64,000 nt of DNA from Acetobacterium sp. KB-1 (GTDB taxonomy: Bacteria > Bacillota > Clostridia > Eubacteriales > Eubacteriaceae). The stretch spans positions 2,899,176 through 2,963,175 of the forward strand of contig NZ_CP030040.1 of assembly GCF_003260995.1 (NCBI RefSeq), in the 5' to 3' direction. Below the pieces are notes generated by a model. The model ran no database searches. It worked only from the letters and a program-made list of their open reading frames with translations, and was not told where the DNA came from. Made by a program: the position numbers and the translations under genes. Below, piece by piece: positions 55,281 through 62,921 of this stretch (the stretch's first letter is position 1; the number at the start of each line of letters is the position of its first letter).

Positions 55281-57002
55281 TTGAGTAAGGATGGTCAATG
55301 TTTATTGGAACTGAAAAATTTTTCGGTTACGTATCATGGAATGGAACCATCGGTAAGAGCCGTTGACGACTTGAATATCCGACTGAATAAAAATGAAACG
55401 CTGGGAATTATCGGGGAATCGGGCTGTGGAAAAAGCTCTATGGCACTAGGGATAATGGGTTTACTGAGTCAGGCTGAGGTTTGCGGTGAAGTCATTTATA
55501 AAGGCGAGCAACTAGATGGGATGTCAGAAAATAATTTGCGACAGTATCGCTGGAAAGAGATGGCCCTGGTTTTTCAGAACTCACTGGAGATATTAAATCC
55601 GGTACTAACCATCGGGGAGCAGGTCGGCGAACCGATTAAAACCCATTGTCAGAAAAGCAGGACAGAGATTGATCAGCGGGTGAGAGAATTGCTTGAAAAA
55701 GTAGGTTTGGATCCGAAATGGCGACAGGCCTATCCTCATCAGTTATCCGGAGGGATGCGTCAACGGGTGTTGCTGGCCATGGCCTTATCGTGTGATCCGG
55801 AGCTGTTAATCGTTGATGAACCAACAACGGCGCTGGACGTGGTCAGCAAGAATGAAATACTGAGATTATTGCAAAAATTGCAGAAGGAACAGGGTTTTAC
55901 GATGATCATTATTTCTCATGATCTGGGCGTGATTAAAAAGCTGACTACTCGTGTTTTAGCGATGTATTGTGGCCGCATCATTGAAAAAGGCTTGACCAGC
56001 GAGATGATTAAAAATCCCTTGCATTGTTATACCCGGGGGCTTTTGAATTCATCCCCCAATCTCTATAAATATAAAGATTTATGGGGAATTGAAGGTGAAG
56101 CCGGATCGGGAGTGGGAACAACGGGCTGTGCTTTTTACCCCCGCTGTTGCCAGCATGAAGAGTCCTGTCAGAAGGATAAGCCGAAATTGGAGTATGTGGC
56201 TTTGGAGCATATGGTGGCCTGTCACAAAGGCGGGATTGAGATCTTTCTCACGGCCAGTCAGATTCGTAAAACCCATCGGCTGAAAAACAGCGAAGTTCTG
56301 GCGGTTGACAATGTGAATATGGAAATTAAAAGCGGCGAAATCGTCGCATTGGTGGGAGAATCCGGATCAGGTAAATCCACATTGGCACAGGTTCTGGCGG
56401 GGATCTGGAAGGCCGATAGTGGCGAAGCTTATTTTCAGAAGAAGAAGCTGGAAGGCCATTGGGCAACAGCGATGATGGGTGGGATGCAAATTGTTTTTCA
56501 GGACCCCTTCTCAGCTACCAGTTATCGGCTGAAGGTCCTGGATGTAGTTAAAGAACCGCTGGATATTATGAAATGGGGATTAAGGGAAGAACGGGACGAG
56601 GCGGTAAAAAAAGCACTTGAGGCCGTTCAATTGCCCGTTTCAGATGAATTTTTAGAGCGGAACTGTCAGGCACTGAGTGGCGGACAACGGCAGCGTTTGG
56701 CCATTGCCAGAGCCTTAATAACAAAACCAAAGCTGCTGATTGCCGATGAGGTGACTTCAATGCTGGATCCATCCACCCAGGCCAGTTTACTGCGGGAACT
56801 TAAAGGTCTGCAGAATCGTCATGGTTTTGCGATGCTCTATATCACCCATGATCTTCATCTGGCCAGAAAGGTGGCTGATAAGGTCTATGTGATGTATCAG
56901 GGCCAAATTGTGGAACATGGAGTATCCGGTGATGTTTTTCGGAATCCGGAGCATGTTTATACTAAACAACTGCTCAAAGAATCATTCAGCGACCTGATAT
57001 AA
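55281..57002 (+). CDS. Fused double ABC ATPase (DppD-DppF-like), system 2
   Basis: 573 residues with a TTG start seven bases behind AAGGAGG. Two ATPase domains lie in one chain. The first (about 5-330) has GESGCGKSS, LSGGMRQR and LLIVDEPTTALD, with a Cys cluster CAFYPRCCQHEESC. The second (about 335-573) has GESGSGKST, LSGGQRQR and LLIADEVTSMLD. System 1 keeps the same two functions in separate genes. Both sites keep their catalytic Glu and switch His (ISHDLG, ITHDLH). It drives uptake through the system 2 permeases. Confidence 0.92.
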   Translation: MSKDGQCLLELKNFSVTYHGMEPSVRAVDDLNIRLNKNETLGIIGESGCGKSSMALGIMGLLSQAEVCGEVIYKGEQLDGMSENNLRQYRWKEMALVFQNSLEILNPVLTIGEQVGEPIKTHCQKSRTEIDQRVRELLEKVGLDPKWRQAYPHQLSGGMRQRVLLAMALSCDPELLIVDEPTTALDVVSKNEILRLLQKLQKEQGFTMIIISHDLGVIKKLTTRVLAMYCGRIIEKGLTSEMIKNPLHCYTRGLLNSSPNLYKYKDLWGIEGEAGSGVGTTGCAFYPRCCQHEESCQKDKPKLEYVALEHMVACHKGGIEIFLTASQIRKTHRLKNSEVLAVDNVNMEIKSGEIVALVGESGSGKSTLAQVLAGIWKADSGEAYFQKKKLEGHWATAMMGGMQIVFQDPFSATSYRLKVLDVVKEPLDIMKWGLREERDEAVKKALEAVQLPVSDEFLERNCQALSGGQRQRLAIARALITKPKLLIADEVTSMLDPSTQASLLRELKGLQNRHGFAMLYITHDLHLARKVADKVYVMYQGQIVEHGVSGDVFRNPEHVYTKQLLKESFSDLI

Positions 57003-57048
57003 AAGTTTTTAATATGAACAAAATGATAAGAATAGAAAGGCAGAAATA

Positions 57049-57915
57049 ATGGAAGAAATTTTAAAACTAAGAGAAGCAACTTATTGGGAAGCGGTTTGGG
57101 ACAAGGCTAAGCTGTATGGCAAAAAACCGGGCAGTGATGGGCTTGCTCATAGTGTTGAGCTGTGGGAAAAACGGGCTGAAAAGTTTAAAAACAATGTGAA
57201 AGGCGGGCGGGGTAAAAAAAGAACCGGCGATGTGATCAACTGGTTTGAAAATCAGGGGCTATCCCTTGAAGGCATGACGATTCTGGATATTGGTGCCGGG
57301 CCGGGGGCTTTTTCCTGTGCGTTTGCAGAAAAGAAGGCTCGGGTAACCGCGCTGGAACCAACCCTGGGGATGTCGTCAACCATCCGAGAACGCATTGAAA
57401 CAGAAGCAATCACAGGGTTGGAAGTTGTTCAAATGCCCTGGGAAGAAGTGGATGTAAAAAAGATGGGCTGGCAGGAGAATTTTGACATGGTATTTATTTC
57501 CATGTGCCCTGGGGTTCATAATGCCGAGCTGTTTAAAAAAGCGATGAGCTGTGCAAAAAAGTATGTTTATTATAGCGGTTGGGCGGGACGACGGGACAGC
57601 GAAGCCTTCAGTGAACTCTGGAAAGAACTTTATGGCGAAGAAATACCAATATGGCGCAGCGATATTATTTATAATCTGAACTGGCTTTATGCCCAGGGGT
57701 ACAGTCTGGCTTTTGAAGTGCAACAGGATGTGCATCCGGAAGAATCCTCGGTTGAGGATGCTGTGGAAGAGCTGATGTCGCGATTGAGCTTTTTGGGTAA
57801 GGATACCACCGGATTGATAGAAAAGGTAGCGGCTTTTGTTAGTGAACGGGCTGAAGCGGGGGTTTTTAAGACAAATGCAGTCTCCCGTCGGGGGAAAATT
57901 TTAGTGAAGCTTTAG
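57049..57915 (+). CDS. Class I SAM-dependent methyltransferase (MT3)
   Basis: 288 residues. Motif I is LDIGAGPG (79-86). Distinctive downstream pieces are MPWEEVDVKKMGW (129-141), DMVFISMCPGVHNAE and YVYYSGWAGR. The same pieces recur in MT4 at the end of the window (MPWEKADLAAEGW, DLVFASMSP, YCFMSGH), so MT3 and MT4 are paralogues of one uncommon family. It closes the system 2 importer operon, starting 46 bases after the ATPase gene. No ArsM-type cysteine set is seen. The substrate is presumably the ligand of the neighbouring transporter, which is unknown. Confidence 0.82.
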   Translation: MEEILKLREATYWEAVWDKAKLYGKKPGSDGLAHSVELWEKRAEKFKNNVKGGRGKKRTGDVINWFENQGLSLEGMTILDIGAGPGAFSCAFAEKKARVTALEPTLGMSSTIRERIETEAITGLEVVQMPWEEVDVKKMGWQENFDMVFISMCPGVHNAELFKKAMSCAKKYVYYSGWAGRRDSEAFSELWKELYGEEIPIWRSDIIYNLNWLYAQGYSLAFEVQQDVHPEESSVEDAVEELMSRLSFLGKDTTGLIEKVAAFVSERAEAGVFKTNAVSRRGKILVKL

Positions 57916-57980
57916 TGCCACAGGGGTTACTGATCATTGGGAAACGTAAAAATGTGGACCGAAAAAATGAAATAAACTAG

Positions 57981-58026
57981 AATAAACACAGCGCCGGGAA
58001 TTTTTATTTCAGATGCTGTGTTTATT
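57981..58026 (+). terminator. Terminator-like hairpin after MT3
   Basis: Perfect 12-base stem AATAAACACAGC (57981-57992) with GCTGTGTTTATT (58015-58026) around a 22-base loop. The following T run is weak, so it may be a modest terminator. Confidence 0.6.
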
Positions 58027-58065
58027 TGATTAACCGATCAACATTAAAATGATTCAAAATAATTA

Positions 58066-58115
58066 TTGACATATGTTACTTATAAGATTTATAATAAATA
58101 TTATAAGTAACATAT
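58066..58115 (+). promoter_or_regulatory. Promoter with 15-base inverted repeat (operator) before the DUF5320-like gene
   Basis: TTGACA (58066-58071), 18 bases, TATAAT (58090-58095). ATATGTTACTTATAA (58071-58085) and its exact complement (58101-58115) flank the -10, 15 bases apart. The arms begin right at the -35 and end past the transcription start, the position of a repressor operator. The regulator is not in this window. Confidence 0.75.
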
Positions 58116-58143
58116 ACCAATAAGATATAAAGGAGTCCTTAAA

Positions 58144-58359
58144 ATGCCAGGTAGAGATCGGACCGGACCGGATGGTCAGGGATCAAAAAGTGGAAAAGGA
58201 TTGGGACGTTGCTCGGGAATTAACGCCAAACGCCGTGGAAAAGGTTGTGGCTGCGGTTGTCGCAGAAGTTCGAAAAGCAAATCGACGCATGAACCTGAGA
58301 ATCTTGATGAACCAGGTCAAGCAACTGATCAGCAACGTAAAGAAATCGAAGGAAATTAA
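58144..58359 (+). CDS. Small Cys/Gly-rich DUF5320-like protein
   Basis: 71 residues, AAGGAG eight bases before the ATG. The opening MPGRDRTGPDGQGSKSGKGL is the DUF5320-type signature; a patch GKGCGCGCRR follows and the tail is acidic. Proteins with this start are often found near NifX/NafY-like and Mrp-type metal-cofactor proteins in anaerobes. Function is unknown; a metal- or cluster-binding peptide is a reasonable guess from the cysteines (one in GRC, three in CGCGC). First gene after the operator-bearing promoter; the MBL-fold gene follows. Confidence 0.75.
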   Translation: MPGRDRTGPDGQGSKSGKGLGRCSGINAKRRGKGCGCGCRRSSKSKSTHEPENLDEPGQATDQQRKEIEGN

Positions 58360-58407
58360 TACGGAAGGGATGTTTCCAATTGAGCAAGAATGGAAACCGG
58401 TGAAGGC

Positions 58408-59229
58408 ATGAAAATTGTAACATTAGCTGAAAACACATCGGTGTCTGAAGAATTCAAAAATGAACATGGATTGAGTTTATACATTGAAACCGAAACCCAT
58501 AAATTGCTATTTGATGTGGGTGCCAGCGGTCTGTTTGCAGAAAATGCCAAAAAACTGGGGGTTGACCTTTGCGAAGTGGATACCCTGGTCATTAGTCATG
58601 GTCATTATGATCATGGTGGTGGTTTAGAAACATTTCTTAAGATCAATGATAAGGCCGCAATCTATATCAATGGTCAAGCCTTTGAAAATCATTATTCTAA
58701 AAGAGCAGACGGGGAGGCCTATATCGGTCTGGATCAGGAACTGTTTTCTAATCCGCGCTTTATCTTTTTGGCAGCGGATTTCGTCATCGATGATGCTTTG
58801 TGCATTTTTTCAAATGTTCAGGGAGAACGCTGTTGCTCTACGGCCAACGCTGACCTGCTGATGGAAAAAGATGGGCTACGGATGGCAGATGATTTTTGTC
58901 ATGAACAGAACCTGATCATCCGGGAAAGAAATCAGGTCGTGCTGGTGGCAGGTTGTGCTCATAAGGGAGTCGTTAATATTCTTGATCATATGGCATCAAA
59001 CTATGATATGCAGCCGACTGTTGTCATTGGGGGATTTCATCTTTATAATCGCACCCGAAAAAAACCGGAGGCAAAAGAATTGATTGAGGAAATTGGTAAC
59101 GAACTCAAAAAAACTGCGATAATTTATTACACCTGCCATTGTACTGGGAAAGAGCCTTATCAAATCCTAAAAATGATGCTGGGAGAACAGGTTAATTATC
59201 TGGCAACCGGTAGCCGGGTTATTATTTAA
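58408..59229 (+). CDS. Metallo-beta-lactamase-fold protein of the MJ0301-like group
   Basis: 273 residues from ATG 58408 (family members start MKIxxLxENT); ATG 58390 would add six residues. The metal motif is H64-x-H66-x-D68-H69 in SHGHYDHGGG. VLVAGCAHKGVVNIL, GGFHLY and YYTCHCTGKEPY supply the later ligands. The archaeal relative MJ0301 has been linked to pterin (dihydropterin-RFAP-type) chemistry, but many relatives have no known substrate. Likely a cytoplasmic hydrolase. Located between a DUF5320-like peptide and a flavin reductase. Confidence 0.83.
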   Translation: MKIVTLAENTSVSEEFKNEHGLSLYIETETHKLLFDVGASGLFAENAKKLGVDLCEVDTLVISHGHYDHGGGLETFLKINDKAAIYINGQAFENHYSKRADGEAYIGLDQELFSNPRFIFLAADFVIDDALCIFSNVQGERCCSTANADLLMEKDGLRMADDFCHEQNLIIRERNQVVLVAGCAHKGVVNILDHMASNYDMQPTVVIGGFHLYNRTRKKPEAKELIEEIGNELKKTAIIYYTCHCTGKEPYQILKMMLGEQVNYLATGSRVII

Positions 59230-59255
59230 AAATAAAAAAGAACAAGGAGAAAATG

Positions 59256-59747
59256 ATGAACAAAGTAAAAGGAAATATGAAGTCGTGTTTAAATCCAGTG
59301 GCTAAGGTGTTGGTATCTTGTCGGGGATTAAATGGCGAAAACAATGCCCTGGCGGTGGGCTATTGCGGAAACTGCAGTTATGATCCGCCGATGGTCATGG
59401 TCGGGATTGTACCCTCACGGTATTCGTATCATCTGATTAAAGAGTCCGGCTGTTTTGTGGTGAATCTGGTTGATCAAGCCTATGAAGAAACCTTTAAATA
59501 TTTGGGTAGCCACAGCAAACGCGATGAAGATAAGCTGGCGGTGATGAAGGTCAATTTAGAAGAAGCTAAATTTGTCAATGCTCCGATTCTTGCCGATTGC
59601 CCAGTTAATATTGAATGTAGCATTGTAGACTCAATTGTCACCGGTTCTCACGAAATGTTTGTCGGAAAAATTGAGTATGTCCACGCCGATTCAAAAATGG
59701 TCAGTGACGATGGCTGTATTGATTTTTCACAGATAAAATTCTTATAA
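59256..59747 (+). CDS. Flavin reductase-like FMN-binding protein
   Basis: 163 residues from ATG 59256 (AAGGAGA just upstream; ATG 59253 is too close). The fold is the split-barrel flavin reductase (DIM6/NTAB) type: NPVAKVLVSCRG, PPMVMVGIVPSRYSYHLIKESGCFVVNL and FVGKIEYVHAD. Such proteins reduce FMN or pass electrons to a partner. The Cys residues in YCGNCSYDPP are unusual at the flavin loop. Ends the DUF5320/MBL cassette; a riboswitch-controlled operon follows. Confidence 0.86.
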   Translation: MNKVKGNMKSCLNPVAKVLVSCRGLNGENNALAVGYCGNCSYDPPMVMVGIVPSRYSYHLIKESGCFVVNLVDQAYEETFKYLGSHSKRDEDKLAVMKVNLEEAKFVNAPILADCPVNIECSIVDSIVTGSHEMFVGKIEYVHADSKMVSDDGCIDFSQIKFL

Positions 59748-59773
59748 ACAGATCAGAATATAGAGTTTTGTGG

Positions 59774-59807
59774 TTGACATAAAAAAATTATAATGGTATT
59801 ATGTCAA
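59774..59807 (+). promoter_or_regulatory. Promoter with symmetric element upstream of the second cobalamin riboswitch
   Basis: TTGACA (59774-59779), 17 bases, TATTAT (59797-59802). TTGACATAA (59774-59782) is repeated in reverse as TTATGTCAA (59799-59807), so the -35 and -10 lie in the two arms of one dyad. A protein repressor could act here in addition to the riboswitch. Confidence 0.7.
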
Positions 59808-59914
59808 AAACGTGTTAGTGGTTTGTAACATAAAAACACAGACAACTTATTGAAAACGTTAGCCTAAAAAATTTTGGGCGTTGATTTTATCAAATGAGTT
59901 TAATTTAATAACTT

Positions 59915-60072
59915 ATCATTCAAGGTGCCGATCATGAAGATCGGAGAATAGGGAAGCTTAGAAAGCACGGACCCACCACTGTGAACAGGGACGAATTCTT
60001 AAAAAACCACTGGGCTAAAGCCTGGGAAGGTGAGAATAGGATGAACTGTTAGTCAGGAGACCTGCCTTGATT
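59915..60072 (+). ncRNA. Cobalamin riboswitch upstream of MT4 and the FecBCD-like importer
   Basis: Diagnostic blocks appear in order: CAAGGTGCCG (59921), ATAGGGAAGC, GCACGGACCCACCACTGTG (the catalytic-looking core), GGGACGAA, CCACTGGGC...GCCTGGGAAGG, and the B12 box AGTCAGGAGACCTGCC with closing CCTTG (60065-60069). A terminator follows at 60127. Expression of the downstream methyltransferase and ABC importer should fall when corrinoid is plentiful. It accounts for most of the 488-base gap; the first 100 bases hold the promoter. Confidence 0.93.
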
Positions 60073-60126
60073 TAAAAAATATGCCAGGGGATGATTGGCC
60101 GCATGATTTAGAATACCTTGAGATGG

Positions 60127-60164
60127 GAAGGGTTTCTTTTATTAATAAAAGAAGCTCTTTTTTT
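60127..60164 (+). terminator. Riboswitch-linked terminator before MT4
   Basis: Core perfect palindrome TTCTTTTAT-TA-ATAAAAGAA (60134-60153), extended by seven further pairs with GU wobble, and ending in seven T. It is placed 70 bases before the MT4 start. Confidence 0.8.
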
Positions 60165-60235
60165 GTTTGCCCAGGGTAAGCGATTAAAGAAATTAAAAGC
60201 GTTTAAAATAATGAAAAAAGAAAAGAGGAGAAGCG

Positions 60236-61060
60236 ATGACTTTTGAGGAAAAATGGGTTGACAACAAGAAAAAGACGGATCTAAATGAAACCCAGCAGTT
60301 TTGGGATGATCGGGCTTCGGAGTTTAATGAGATGGGAAAGAGGGAAATGGCTGATGATCCGGTGCTGTCGCTTTTAAAAAGCAAGGATGCTATTTTCCCG
60401 GGAGCGAGAGTACTGGATATCGGATGTGGTGCTGGGCGCTATTCCAAAGAATTCTTAAAAATGGGCTGTGAAGTAGTGGGGATTGATATTTCCCCTAATA
60501 TGATTGATTTTACAAAGGAAAATGCTGCCAGTGTAAAGGCTGATTTTTTTACGTTTAAGGTTATGCCCTGGGAAAAGGCGGATCTGGCCGCAGAAGGATG
60601 GGAAGGCTATTTTGATCTCGTTTTTGCTTCTATGAGCCCAGCTATTAGCGGCCCCGAGGAATTAAAAAAAATGAATCAGGCCTCCAAAGGCTATTGTTTT
60701 ATGAGCGGACACCTGATCAAAGAAGATAAAATTGGAAATGAACTACGAGTGGCACTGAATAAAGAAAACCGCACCGCTGACTACCGGAATACCTTATATT
60801 ACGCCTTTAATATATTATGGGATATGGGCTTTTTTCCGGAGTTTCGACATAGTGAGAATCAACAGACAAAGATTTGGGAGCTGGAAAAAGCAACCAATTA
60901 TTATGCCCATATGTTAAGGGCTACCGATGAAGAGACAAAACAGACGATTCGGGATTATCTTAAGAATAAAAGCAAAGACGGACAGATTGAAGATATAAAC
61001 TATTCCAAAAACGGTCAATTGCTGTGGTCTGTTCTGTCTGCTCAAATAGACGGGAGATAA
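60236..61060 (+). CDS. Class I SAM-dependent methyltransferase (MT4), riboswitch-controlled
   Basis: 274 residues. Motif I is LDIGCGAG (60-67) and the acidic strand-2 residue is in VVGIDISPNM. It shares with MT3 the pattern FWDDRASEF/LWEKRAEKF, MPWE (110-113), GW, FD(L/M)VF, SM(S/C)P and an N(I/L)LW-x-GFFPEF-like segment. It begins the operon under the cobalamin riboswitch, ending two bases before the permease gene. Methylation of, or ligand exchange on, a corrinoid or metal chelate is an attractive guess because of that control. The family is otherwise uncharacterised. Confidence 0.85.
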   Translation: MTFEEKWVDNKKKTDLNETQQFWDDRASEFNEMGKREMADDPVLSLLKSKDAIFPGARVLDIGCGAGRYSKEFLKMGCEVVGIDISPNMIDFTKENAASVKADFFTFKVMPWEKADLAAEGWEGYFDLVFASMSPAISGPEELKKMNQASKGYCFMSGHLIKEDKIGNELRVALNKENRTADYRNTLYYAFNILWDMGFFPEFRHSENQQTKIWELEKATNYYAHMLRATDEETKQTIRDYLKNKSKDGQIEDINYSKNGQLLWSVLSAQIDGR

Positions 61061-61062
61061 AG

Positions 61063-62154
61063 ATGCTAAAAAAACCAAGTGCCGTGATTGAGGTGGAGGG
61101 CGACAGCCTGGAATTATACCAGAAATTCACGGGCAAAAAAACCGTGTTGATTCTCATTCTTTGCGCTTTGTTGCTGGTGGTAGCCATTTTTGCCATGAAT
61201 AGTGGGGCCATGGAATTGGATCCCACCGACATTGTCAAAACCCTGATGAGCATTGGTACCGAAATCTCTAGTGTAGTAGTATGGCGGATTCGTCTGCCCC
61301 GAGTTTTGGCCGCGGTTATTGCCGGTGCAGGTTTGGCAGTGGCCGGATGTGTGATGCAAAATAATTTAAGAAATCCGTTAGCATCGCCTTCTACCTTGGG
61401 GATTTCCAGTGCAGCTGCCTTTGGTGCCAATATCGCTATTATTGTATTGGGGGCTGGGACGGTGCAAAGCTCGGCAGCGCAGCCGATTATTGTCAACAAT
61501 CCTTATCTGGTAACGATTTTTGCCTTTGCTTTTTCCATGGGAGCGACCATGATAATTTTGCTGCTGTCCCGAATGCGCAGTTTTTCGCCGGAGTCTATTG
61601 TTCTGGCAGGGGTGGCACTGAGCTCTCTTTTTGGAGCAGGCACCACCTTGATTCAGTATTTTGCTGAATCAGTGCAGATTGCTGCCGCTATCTTCTGGAC
61701 CTTTGGGGACCTGGGTCGGGCTGGCTGGACAGAGGTTTATATTTTGGCTGCGGTGGTGGGTCTTGCGATGATCTACTTTATGATGAAGCGTTGGGATTAT
61801 AATGCACTGGACAATGGTGCCGATGCCGCTAAGAGTTTGGGGGTCAATGTCGAGCAAACCCGATTTGGCGGGATGCTGGTATCATCGATGATTACCGCAG
61901 TGACGGTATCATTTCTTGGTGTGATTGGGTTTATCGGTTTGGTGGCACCACAGATGGTCAGGCGGATAATCGGCGGGGATCATCGCTTTCTGATTCCCAT
62001 TTCTGCCTTAATGGGGGCGCTTTTGTTGCTGGTCTCGGATACCTTTGCCCGAACGATTATTTCCCCCATTATATTGCCAGTGGGAGCAGTGACATCATTT
62101 TTAGGGGCACCCCTGTTTTTGTATCTCTTACTTAAAGGAGGTAAACGTCGTTGA
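61063..62154 (+). CDS. FecCD/BtuC-type ABC importer permease
   Basis: 363 residues from ATG 61063 (the frame back to 61024 runs into MT4). About ten membrane helices are expected. Signature pieces are WRIRLPRVLAAVIAGAGLAVAGCVMQNNLRNPLASPSTLGIS and FIGLVAPQMVRRIIGGDHRFLIP. These permeases import cobalamin, siderophores or haem. The cobalamin riboswitch upstream favours corrinoid, but iron-chelate specificity cannot be excluded. It overlaps the ATPase gene by four bases. Confidence 0.92.
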   Translation: MLKKPSAVIEVEGDSLELYQKFTGKKTVLILILCALLLVVAIFAMNSGAMELDPTDIVKTLMSIGTEISSVVVWRIRLPRVLAAVIAGAGLAVAGCVMQNNLRNPLASPSTLGISSAAAFGANIAIIVLGAGTVQSSAAQPIIVNNPYLVTIFAFAFSMGATMIILLLSRMRSFSPESIVLAGVALSSLFGAGTTLIQYFAESVQIAAAIFWTFGDLGRAGWTEVYILAAVVGLAMIYFMMKRWDYNALDNGADAAKSLGVNVEQTRFGGMLVSSMITAVTVSFLGVIGFIGLVAPQMVRRIIGGDHRFLIPISALMGALLLLVSDTFARTIISPIILPVGAVTSFLGAPLFLYLLLKGGKRR

Positions 62155-62903
62155 ATTTACAAGTTGAAGGATTGGCTTTTGATTATCCTTGCCAAAACGT
62201 CTTAAAAGGGATCTCTTTTTCCATGAAGCGCGGGGAATGTTTGGCGATACTGGGAACAAATGGCGCCGGGAAATCGACTTTGCTTAAGTGTATTAACAAA
62301 ATCTTGAAGCCCCAGGGCGGGAGTGTCTTAATTGATCAGGAAAATATTAAAGCGTTTAAGCAGAGTGAGCTGGCCCAGAGAGTGGCTTATGTTTCTCAGA
62401 GTAATCAAAGTACAACCACGACAGTTTTTGATTCGATTCTGATTGGTAGAAAACCTTATATCAAATGGGATGTGGGGAAGAATGATTTAAATATTGTCAA
62501 TGAGACCATCAAGATGTTAAATTTGGAAAAATTTGCATTAAAAAATGTCGATGAGTTAAGCGGCGGCGAATATCAGAAGGTGTTAATTGGTCGGGCATTA
62601 GCCCAGGAAACTGATGTGCTAATGCTGGATGAGCCAACGAGCAGCTTGGATCTAAAAAATCAATTGGAGGTGCTTCAATTGATCAAAGAAATTGCCTACC
62701 TTAAAAATATCACGGCGGTGGTAACTATTCATGATCTGAATCTGGCATTACGCTTTGCCGATCAGTATATTTTACTAAAAGACGGTGTTATCCATGCTGC
62801 CGGTGGGAAGGAGGTTATTACCGAAGCAAATATAAAAGAAGTATATGGGGTAGACGTAACGGTTGAGCAAGTCAACAATCGTTCGGTTGTGGTTCCAATA
62901 TAA
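62151..62903 (+). CDS. FecE/BtuD-type ABC importer ATPase
   Basis: 250 residues with a TTG start nine bases behind AAAGGAGG; TTGA overlaps the permease stop. Walker A GTNGAGKSTLL, Q-loop YVSQSN, signature LSGGEYQK, Walker B VLMLDEPTSSLD and switch His TIHDLN are intact. It powers the FecCD/BtuC-like permease. Same operon as MT4 and the binding protein that follows after 18 bases. Confidence 0.93.
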   Translation: MNLQVEGLAFDYPCQNVLKGISFSMKRGECLAILGTNGAGKSTLLKCINKILKPQGGSVLIDQENIKAFKQSELAQRVAYVSQSNQSTTTTVFDSILIGRKPYIKWDVGKNDLNIVNETIKMLNLEKFALKNVDELSGGEYQKVLIGRALAQETDVLMLDEPTSSLDLKNQLEVLQLIKEIAYLKNITAVVTIHDLNLALRFADQYILLKDGVIHAAGGKEVITEANIKEVYGVDVTVEQVNNRSVVVPI

Positions 62904-62921
62904 AAGAAGCGAGGAGAAGCG

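Noticed and set aside
45797-57915. Staphylopine-type opine metallophore operon
   Set aside because: The importers fit, but no opine dehydrogenase or histidine racemase gene is visible and the methyltransferases do not look like nicotianamine synthase.
58172-58411. 79-codon frame overlapping the DUF5320-like gene
   Set aside because: The overlapping frame with AAGGAG and the MPGRDRTGP start is the recognisable one; this frame has no ribosome binding site of its own.
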